A DNA stretch of 11,149 bases, taken from the NCBI GenBank assembly GCA_028279155.1, contig JANQST010000367.1, forward strand, positions 1 to 11,149, written 5' to 3'. The stretch comes from Cyclobacteriaceae bacterium. GTDB taxonomy: Bacteria; Bacteroidota; Bacteroidia; Cytophagales; Cyclobacteriaceae. Below are positions 6,167 to 11,149 of the stretch, one piece after another (within the stretch, counting starts at the first letter, position 1; each line of letters begins with the position of its first letter). The translations under genes were made by a program, and so were the position numbers. Below the pieces are notes generated by a model that was not told the origin of the DNA, did no database searches, and saw only the letters and a list, made by a program, of their open reading frames with translations.

Positions 6167-7272
6167 TGATTCTCCTGATCACTATTTTCTCATTAGGGCA
6201 TGTTTTTTTCTACCTGATTTTATCCTGGAAATGGTCACGGATAAAACCATATGGAGATGGAAAAAAAGCATTCTTTTCTGTGATCATTCCTGTTCGGAAC
6301 GAAGAAGAAAACATTGAGAATATATTACAAGATCTGAACAAACAAACCTTTGACAGAACCCAGTTTGAAGTAATTGTTGTCGATGATTTTTCAACTGATT
6401 CAACCAGGGCAATAGCAAAGGAAATCCAGGAAAAAGCGAATTTCAATTTGAAAATAATGCATCTGGATGACCCAACGATTCATGGGAAGAAAAATGCGTT
6501 GACAAAAGGAATTGAAGCTGCAAATCATGAGGTCATTATTACCACAGATGCTGACTGCAGAATCAATGAAAAATGGATTGAGTCATATGCATATGCGTTC
6601 TCGCAAGAAACTCAGATTGTCGCAGGACCTGTTTCATTGGAAGGGGAGGGGCTTTTCGCGAATATGCAAATGACTGAATTTGCTGGTCTTATAGCCTTTG
6701 GAGGCGTAACACTTGCCTCGAACAACCCAAGTATGTGTAGTGGAGCTAACCTGGCTTTTAGAAAAAAAGTATTTGAAGAAGTCGGAGGCTATAAAGGAAA
6801 CATTAAAATACCGTCAGGAGATGATGAATTTTTACTCTATGACATTGTAAGGAAATATCCTCGGTCAGGAAGATTTTTGAAATCAACGTATGGAACAGTT
6901 AAAACAAAGACCCAACCTACCTTCAACCAGTTTCGAAATCAGCGATCAAGGTGGATTAGCAAATGGAAGTACAATAAGAACTGGAAACTGAGATTAACAG
7001 CAGTTCTTTTTTTTATCGATAATTTGTTATTTCTCGCAGCTATTGGAGGCACGATTTTTGGTTATTTACCTCTCATTTTTTTGGGAGTGATTTTTATTTC
7101 CAGATTTTTAGCCAACTACCTACTAATTAAACAAGTGAGTAATTTTTTGAATCATAAAAATGTGTTGATACCACTGTTGCTTCTTCAGGTTCTTTATCCA
7201 TTTCATGTATTAATCATGGGACTTCAATCGATTGTGGGAGGGTACACCTGGAAAGGAAGGAAATATGGATAA
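6166..7272 (+). CDS. Membrane-anchored family 2 glycosyltransferase
   Basis: Processive-type GT2 enzyme, expected to transfer a sugar from a nucleotide sugar to a lipid or glycan acceptor at the cytoplasmic face of the inner membrane. Seen in its 368 aa: an N-terminal hydrophobic anchor (about 1-20), the GT-A core starting FSVIIPVRNEEENI (37-50), VIVVDDFSTDST (69-80), the metal-binding TTDADC (126-131, DxD), the acceptor region SGANLAFRK (192-200), GDDEFLL (218-224, catalytic base region) and QRSRW (259-263, the Q/RxxRW motif). Three hydrophobic segments close the protein (about 280-300, 302-322 and 334-355). The architecture resembles enzymes that make glycolipids or polysaccharides; the sugar and acceptor cannot be told. 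It follows the UPF0104-like gene with a 1-bp overlap and overlaps the next small gene by 8 bp, so the three are probably translationally coupled. Confidence 0.9.
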   Translation: MILLITIFSLGHVFFYLILSWKWSRIKPYGDGKKAFFSVIIPVRNEEENIENILQDLNKQTFDRTQFEVIVVDDFSTDSTRAIAKEIQEKANFNLKIMHLDDPTIHGKKNALTKGIEAANHEVIITTDADCRINEKWIESYAYAFSQETQIVAGPVSLEGEGLFANMQMTEFAGLIAFGGVTLASNNPSMCSGANLAFRKKVFEEVGGYKGNIKIPSGDDEFLLYDIVRKYPRSGRFLKSTYGTVKTKTQPTFNQFRNQRSRWISKWKYNKNWKLRLTAVLFFIDNLLFLAAIGGTIFGYLPLIFLGVIFISRFLANYLLIKQVSNFLNHKNVLIPLLLLQVLYPFHVLIMGLQSIVGGYTWKGRKYG

Positions 7273-7513
7273 TGAAGAATACGATATTTTGGACGAACTC
7301 TACTTTGTTATTTCTTACACTGAACTTGAGGATAATTTGGATATGACAGAGGAAAGCATCATGAAAACATTGATCAAACTAGCTTCAAAAGGTTGGATAA
7401 GGATCTATGAAAATTCCGATAAAGAATTAGATGATTTTGATTTAATCAGTAACTTCAAGTCGTATTACTATCTCGCTTCGAAAAAGGGACTCTTAGCGCA
7501 CAACAGGCAATGA
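7265..7513 (+). CDS. Small acidic protein, possibly winged-helix-like, unknown function
   Basis: I do not recognise this 82-aa protein. It is soluble and acidic (MDNEEYDILDELYF at the start). Its middle, about 25-50 (DMTEESIMKTLIKLASKGWIR), reads like a helix-turn-helix followed by a wing, as in small winged-helix domains: a recognition-type helix, KGWI, then a charged strand. A Tyr-rich stretch SYYYLASKKGLLAH closes it. ATG 7265 is chosen because AAGGAAGG lies a few bases upstream; an upstream in-frame codon at 7232 would extend it 11 residues into the glycosyltransferase with no support. Its TGA overlaps the phosphatase start (ATGA), so it is likely made together with the phosphatase and may be its partner or a transcription-linked adaptor, but this is inference. 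Confidence 0.75.
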   Translation: MDNEEYDILDELYFVISYTELEDNLDMTEESIMKTLIKLASKGWIRIYENSDKELDDFDLISNFKSYYYLASKKGLLAHNRQ

Positions 7514-8703
7514 ATAATACCACCTTTGATATAAAGGATCTTCAGTTAAATGCACTCCTGGAGGTAACGCAGGCAATCAATAACAATTTGTCTGAAGAAG
7601 ACCTGTTGAAAATATACAAGTTCACACTTCTTGCTGATTTAAAAATTCAGAAACTTGCACTGTTCACAGACTTGGATGGGGATTGGACCTGCAGGGTACA
7701 TTTTGGAACAGCTGAATCCTGTGAAGATGTTGGGCTGGATCCGGAGTTTCTTGATTTGAAAGAAGTGGAGCAGCTTGAAGAGTCTGAAAAATTCGAAGGC
7801 CAATTTCAGCAAGTGTTTCCTGTCTATCACAAAGGAAAGCTTTTGGCTGTGGTCTTTATTTCAACAGGTGAAGAGTCCGTTGTTGAAAACAGGTTTTTAA
7901 ATGCCCTGACCAACCTGATACTTGTTGCAATTGAAAACAAAAAGTTTGCGAGGAAGCAAATGGAGCAAGAAGCCTATCACCGAGAGCTTGAGATTGCCAA
8001 AAAGGTTCAGAACTTCCTGTTTCCAAAACAGCTGCCAATGGCGGAGCGCTTGCAGATAGAAGCCTTCTATTTACCTCATCAGGATGTTGGAGGTGACTAT
8101 TACGATTACATTCCCATAGACAAGGACCGCTTCCTGATATGTATTGCCGATGTTTCAGGAAAGGGAGTTCCGGCGGCTTTGTTAATGTCTAACTTTCAAG
8201 CTTCTTTAAGAACTCTGGTAAGACACTCAATCAATTTGGAACAAATCGTTCATGAATTGAACCATACCACCTATAGAAGTGGGAATGCAGAAAATTTCAT
8301 CACCTTCTTTGCTGCCATTTATGATTTCACGACAAACGAACTTGAATATATCAATTGTGGTCACAACGAAATTGTACTGATCAATAATAATGAGGAGATC
8401 GTTCTGTTAAATGAGGGAACAACTGTATTGGGTATGTTTGACCCACTCCCTTTTATTAAAACAGAAACGATCAAAGACCTATCTGATTTTTTCATCTTCG
8501 CCTATACGGATGGATTGACGGAGACCTTCAGCGAGGAAGATGAAGCCTTTGAATTTGAGCGGCTGGAAGCCCTCATAAGGGAACAGCTCCATAACTTGCA
8601 TGGGCTTCACAACAGAATTTTGGATGAGCTCGTAGAGTTCAAAGGCAATCGAAAATTCAATGATGATATAACCATGCTTTCCTGCCGTGTCTTGAATAAA
8701 TGA
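7510..8703 (+). CDS. PP2C-type serine phosphatase, SpoIIE/RsbU family, with N-terminal sensor region
   Basis: Metal-dependent protein phosphatase of the kind that dephosphorylates STAS-domain anti-sigma antagonists in partner-switching pathways. In its 397 aa, residues about 1-140 form a GAF-like sensor region (QVFPVYHKGKLLAVVFIS near 101-118), followed by a linker helix (about 141-170, ENKKFARKQMEQEAYHRELE) and the RsbU signature AKKVQNFLFPKQLP (163-176). The catalytic domain has the metal ligands VGGDYYD (Asp196), ADVSGKG (Asp214), YTDGLTE (Asp334) and NDDIT (Asp385/Asp386), plus CGHNE (283-287). All catalytic residues are present and there are no membrane segments, so it is probably cytosolic and active. 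No anti-sigma kinase gene is nearby; the only STAS-like gene is at 3133-3570 on the other strand. It overlaps both neighbours by 4 bp. Confidence 0.92.
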   Translation: MNNTTFDIKDLQLNALLEVTQAINNNLSEEDLLKIYKFTLLADLKIQKLALFTDLDGDWTCRVHFGTAESCEDVGLDPEFLDLKEVEQLEESEKFEGQFQQVFPVYHKGKLLAVVFISTGEESVVENRFLNALTNLILVAIENKKFARKQMEQEAYHRELEIAKKVQNFLFPKQLPMAERLQIEAFYLPHQDVGGDYYDYIPIDKDRFLICIADVSGKGVPAALLMSNFQASLRTLVRHSINLEQIVHELNHTTYRSGNAENFITFFAAIYDFTTNELEYINCGHNEIVLINNNEEIVLLNEGTTVLGMFDPLPFIKTETIKDLSDFFIFAYTDGLTETFSEEDEAFEFERLEALIREQLHNLHGLHNRILDELVEFKGNRKFNDDITMLSCRVLNK

Positions 8704-9323
8704 GTCCAAATCAAACTCCTGATCTAATAAAAAAAATCTATCCATCATTGATTTGGGAGAAGAAGTCTCAGGATGAACTATTTCTGACATTCGATGACGG
8801 TCCGCATCCTGAAGTTACTCCCTGGATTCTAGATCTATTGGACCATTATCAAGCAAAAGCTACTTTTTTTTGTGTCGGTGAAAACTTAGCTCAATTCAAT
8901 CAAACAGCAATTGATACTGTCAATCGAGGACATAAATTGGGAAATCATACAAACCATCATGAAAATGGATGGAAAACAAAAACAAGAGAGTACCTGAAAA
9001 GCATATATGAATGCAATGAACTCTTTACTGAAATTCAAAGACGAAAAAATGAGCTATTCAGGCCGCCATATGGGCGAATTAAAAGAAGTCAAATTCTAGA
9101 GCTCAAGTCAGACTATCGGATCATTATGTGGAGTCATCTTGCTGGAGATTTCAAGAAGAAATTAGATGTTTCAAAGTCAATCCGAATGTTGAAAAAAACC
9201 AGACCGGGAAGTATTATAGTGTTTCACGACAATGAGAAGTCATTCGAAAACCTGAAAGCAATATTGCCAGCATGTTTGGAGCATTGGTCATCTTTAAATT
9301 ATAAGTTCAGCGTTATTTCATGA
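8700..9323 (+). CDS. Polysaccharide deacetylase (NodB domain, CE4) without signal peptide
   Basis: CE4-type metal-dependent deacetylase, expected to remove N-acetyl groups from an amino sugar glycan or glycolipid. The 207 aa are almost all NodB domain: TFDDGPHP (30-37, base Asp32 and metal Asp33), HTNHH (83-87, metal ligands His83 and His87), RPPYG (121-125), MWSHLAGDF (143-151, motif 4) and IVFHDN (173-178, His176). All five motifs are present, so an active enzyme is likely. The N-terminus (MSPNQTPDLIKK) is polar and shows no signal peptide or anchor, so it probably acts in the cytoplasm, on a lipid-linked or nucleotide-linked intermediate rather than on wall peptidoglycan. The glycosyltransferase three genes upstream fits that, as inference. 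It overlaps the phosphatase and TatD genes by 4 bp each (ATGA). Confidence 0.9.
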   Translation: MSPNQTPDLIKKIYPSLIWEKKSQDELFLTFDDGPHPEVTPWILDLLDHYQAKATFFCVGENLAQFNQTAIDTVNRGHKLGNHTNHHENGWKTKTREYLKSIYECNELFTEIQRRKNELFRPPYGRIKRSQILELKSDYRIIMWSHLAGDFKKKLDVSKSIRMLKKTRPGSIIVFHDNEKSFENLKAILPACLEHWSSLNYKFSVIS

Positions 9324-10087
9324 TAATAGACACCCACGCACATATTTTCCTTGAAGAATTTGACAAAGATGTTGATGAAGTTATTCAGAGAGCGATCGAT
9401 GGTGGAATTAAAAAGATCTTACTCCCTAACATCGACAAAGACTCTATAGATGACATGCTTCGACTGGAAGAAAAATATCCTGATTACTGCTATGCCATGA
9501 TGGGCCTGCATCCCTGTTCCGTCAAGGAAGATTTTGAAAAACAGCTGTATCAAGTCGAAGAGTGGTTGTCTAAAAGAAACTTTATCGCTGTAGGAGAAAT
9601 TGGTACAGATCTGTATTGGGACAAGACATTTTGGGAACAGCAAAAGGAGGTGTTTAAATTCCAATGCGAGTTAGCCATTAAACACGATATTCCGGTTGCT
9701 ATTCATTGTCGTGAAACGATTGATCAGACCATAGAACTGGTCGGTGAATTTGAAAATAGGGGATTAAGGGGTGTATTCCATTGTTTCACAGGAACTACAG
9801 ACCAAGGAAAAAGTATAACTGATTTAGGCTTTCACCTTGGGATAGGAGGTGTAGCTACTTTCAAAAATGGGGGACTTGATAAAGTCCTTCAAGAATTAGA
9901 CCCAAGTAGGCTTGTTTTAGAAACCGACAGTCCATATTTGTCACCCGCACCGGAAAGAGGAAAACGAAACGAACCTTCAAAACTCAAATTTATCGTCGCG
10001 AAAATGGCAGAGGTATTACAGATCTCAGTTGACGAGGTGGCTAGGTTAACCACCAAAAATGCAAATGACTTATTTTTCCGCTCGTGA
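9320..10087 (+). CDS. TatD family metal-dependent hydrolase (DNase)
   Basis: TIM-barrel amidohydrolase-like enzyme. Relatives act as 3'-5' exonucleases or DNA repair and quality-control nucleases, and a few as D-aminoacyl-tRNA deacylases. The 255 aa carry the metal ligands DTHAH (His6, His8), VGEIGTDLYW (Glu93), PVAIHCRE (His129), GVFHCFTG (His154) and ETDSPYLSP (Asp203), in the normal order and spacing. The closing NANDLF is also typical. The full length matches the family. The specific substrate is not known from sequence. It overlaps the deacetylase and asparaginase genes by 4 bp, so all three are likely translated in series. This looks like the housekeeping half of the run rather than part of the envelope genes. 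Confidence 0.93.
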   Translation: MIIDTHAHIFLEEFDKDVDEVIQRAIDGGIKKILLPNIDKDSIDDMLRLEEKYPDYCYAMMGLHPCSVKEDFEKQLYQVEEWLSKRNFIAVGEIGTDLYWDKTFWEQQKEVFKFQCELAIKHDIPVAIHCRETIDQTIELVGEFENRGLRGVFHCFTGTTDQGKSITDLGFHLGIGGVATFKNGGLDKVLQELDPSRLVLETDSPYLSPAPERGKRNEPSKLKFIVAKMAEVLQISVDEVARLTTKNANDLFFRS

Positions 10088-11139
10088 AATACGAAGTGAC
10101 TAATATCAGCGAGTCAGGAGACCGACGAATCCTTATTATTTATACAGGAGGCACGTTCGGAATGGTGCGAGACGAATCAGGCTCGCTGGCTCCATTTGAT
10201 TTCGGACAGGTGGTTGAAAAGATTCCTGAGCTCAAATCCTTAAGCATTCAATTAGCAGCTATCTCTTTCCCAACCCCAATTGATTCATCCAACATCACTG
10301 TTGACGATTGGAAAAAATTGAGTATAATCATACAGGATAATTATGATCAATACGATGGGTTCGTTATTCTTCATGGAACTGATACAATGGCGTACACTGC
10401 ATCAATGCTCAGCTTTATGCTGGAAGGACTTAATAAGCCGGTGATTCTCACAGGAGCTCAAATGCCTATCGGTTCTGTCAGATCAGATGCAAGGGAAAAT
10501 TTGATAACCGCCTTGGAAATTGCTTCTATGACAGAGAAAGGGGTGCCAGTAGTTAGCGAAGTCTGTATCTATTTTAATTTCATTTTGTTACGGGGTAATC
10601 GCTCTCAAAAAATTAGAAGTAGCCAATTTGCAGCCTTTGAGTCTGAGAATTATCCATATCTCGCTGAGGCTGGGATTTCAATAGAATTTAATCATAGTGT
10701 TCTCCAGCCTTACGAGAAAAATGTATCACTAAAAATCAATTCTGAGATCAATCCCAATGTTACTATTTTAAGAATTTTTCCCGGAATTACAGAAAGTGCA
10801 GTAAGAGGAACGATTTTTGCCAGTAACCTCGAGGGTTTGATTTTGGAGTCGTTTGGATCAGGGAATACCATGACTTCCGAATGGTTCCTAAACTGCCTTC
10901 AAGAGGCAGTGGATGCGGGATTGATTGTGTTGAATGTGAGCCAATGCCTTGGTGGAGAGGTGATGCAAGGCCGGTATGAAACGAGTAAAAAATTGAATGA
11001 AATAGGGGTTTTGAGTGGTGGAGACATTACTACTGAGGCTGCAGCGACAAAACTGATGTTGTTGTTGGGAAGCGAGAAAGACCGTAAGAAATTGAAGAAC
11101 AAGCTAACCTCTCCGATGAATGGAGAAATGGATGTTTGA
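10084..11139 (+). CDS. Type I asparaginase (cytoplasmic L-asparaginase family)
   Basis: Hydrolyses L-asparagine to aspartate and ammonia. The 351 aa start from GTG at 10084, which shares bases with the TatD stop (GTGA), and there is no signal peptide, so it is the cytoplasmic type I form. Key motifs: YTGGTFGMV (20-28) with the nucleophile Thr24, HGTDTMAYTA (97-106) with Thr99 and Asp100, LTGAQMPIGSVRSDARENL (122-140), LLRGNRSQK (168-176) with the conserved lysine Lys176, and a C-terminal domain with GSGN, QCLGGEV and GVLSGGDITTEAAATKLM. Length is normal and all catalytic residues are present. The gene is probably co-transcribed with TatD. A few bases after or overlapping its stop, another reading frame begins (about 11132 or 11142) and runs off the window. 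Confidence 0.93.
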   Translation: MKYEVTNISESGDRRILIIYTGGTFGMVRDESGSLAPFDFGQVVEKIPELKSLSIQLAAISFPTPIDSSNITVDDWKKLSIIIQDNYDQYDGFVILHGTDTMAYTASMLSFMLEGLNKPVILTGAQMPIGSVRSDARENLITALEIASMTEKGVPVVSEVCIYFNFILLRGNRSQKIRSSQFAAFESENYPYLAEAGISIEFNHSVLQPYEKNVSLKINSEINPNVTILRIFPGITESAVRGTIFASNLEGLILESFGSGNTMTSEWFLNCLQEAVDAGLIVLNVSQCLGGEVMQGRYETSKKLNEIGVLSGGDITTEAAATKLMLLLGSEKDRKKLKNKLTSPMNGEMDV

Positions 11140-11149
11140 AAATGACCAA
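11132..11149 (+). CDS. Possible start of the next operon gene, cut by the window
   Basis: An ATG at 11132 opens a frame (M-F-E-N-D-Q) overlapping the asparaginase end by 8 bp. A second ATG at 11142, in another frame, lies 2 bp past the asparaginase stop. Given the unbroken run of overlapping genes upstream, one of these probably starts a further gene. Only six or fewer codons are visible, so nothing can be said of the product. Confidence 0.25.

Noticed and set aside
8479..8790. Minus-strand frame spanning the phosphatase/deacetylase junction
   Set aside because: It is antisense to two well-supported genes and shows no domain; its length is explained by the codon use of the sense strand.

Overview
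The window is ordinary chromosomal DNA of a member of the Bacteroidetes, most likely a Cytophagales-type organism. The basis is the AT-rich base composition (judged by eye), the scarcity of Shine-Dalgarno sequences, a perfect Bacteroidetes-type -7 promoter box (TAnnTTTG) ahead of greA, the style of the proteins (for example NFPY rather than NLPY in RsmA), and very dense overlapping genes. I see no mobile element, CRISPR array, rRNA or tRNA.

Layout. (1) 78-3144, plus strand: an overlapping trio of rsmA (16S rRNA dimethyltransferase), mgtE (Mg2+ channel) and a D-2-hydroxyacid dehydrogenase related to SerA. (2) 3133-3570, minus strand: a small SpoIIAA/STAS-like protein whose 3' end overlaps the dehydrogenase tail to tail. 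(3) 3571-3812: the only sizeable non-coding stretch (242 bp). It holds an 18-bp dyad next to the start of the STAS-like gene, a good promoter for greA, and an intrinsic-terminator-like hairpin inside the greA leader. (4) 3813-4675, plus: greA and a HIT-family protein with a 1-bp overlap. (5) 4677-5234, minus: ruvC, convergent with the HIT gene (1 bp apart) and divergent from the next gene (2 bp between start codons). (6) 5237-11139 and onward, plus: seven genes in one run in which every junction overlaps by 1-8 bp: a UPF0104-type membrane protein, a family 2 glycosyltransferase, an unidentified 82-aa acidic protein, a SpoIIE/RsbU-type PP2C phosphatase with a sensor region, a polysaccharide deacetylase, a TatD metallohydrolase and a type I asparaginase. 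A further gene probably begins at the very end of the window.

How it fits together. The genes are a mix of information processing (RsmA, GreA, RuvC, TatD), Mg2+ homeostasis, small-molecule metabolism, and what looks like envelope glycan or lipid work (membrane protein, glycosyltransferase, deacetylase) interleaved with a phosphatase typical of partner-switching regulation. Co-transcription is well supported by the overlaps. A single joint function for the run is not. The most interesting signals are regulatory: the terminator-like hairpin between the greA promoter and the greA start codon, and the dyad by the STAS-like gene. I found no clear new multi-gene system.
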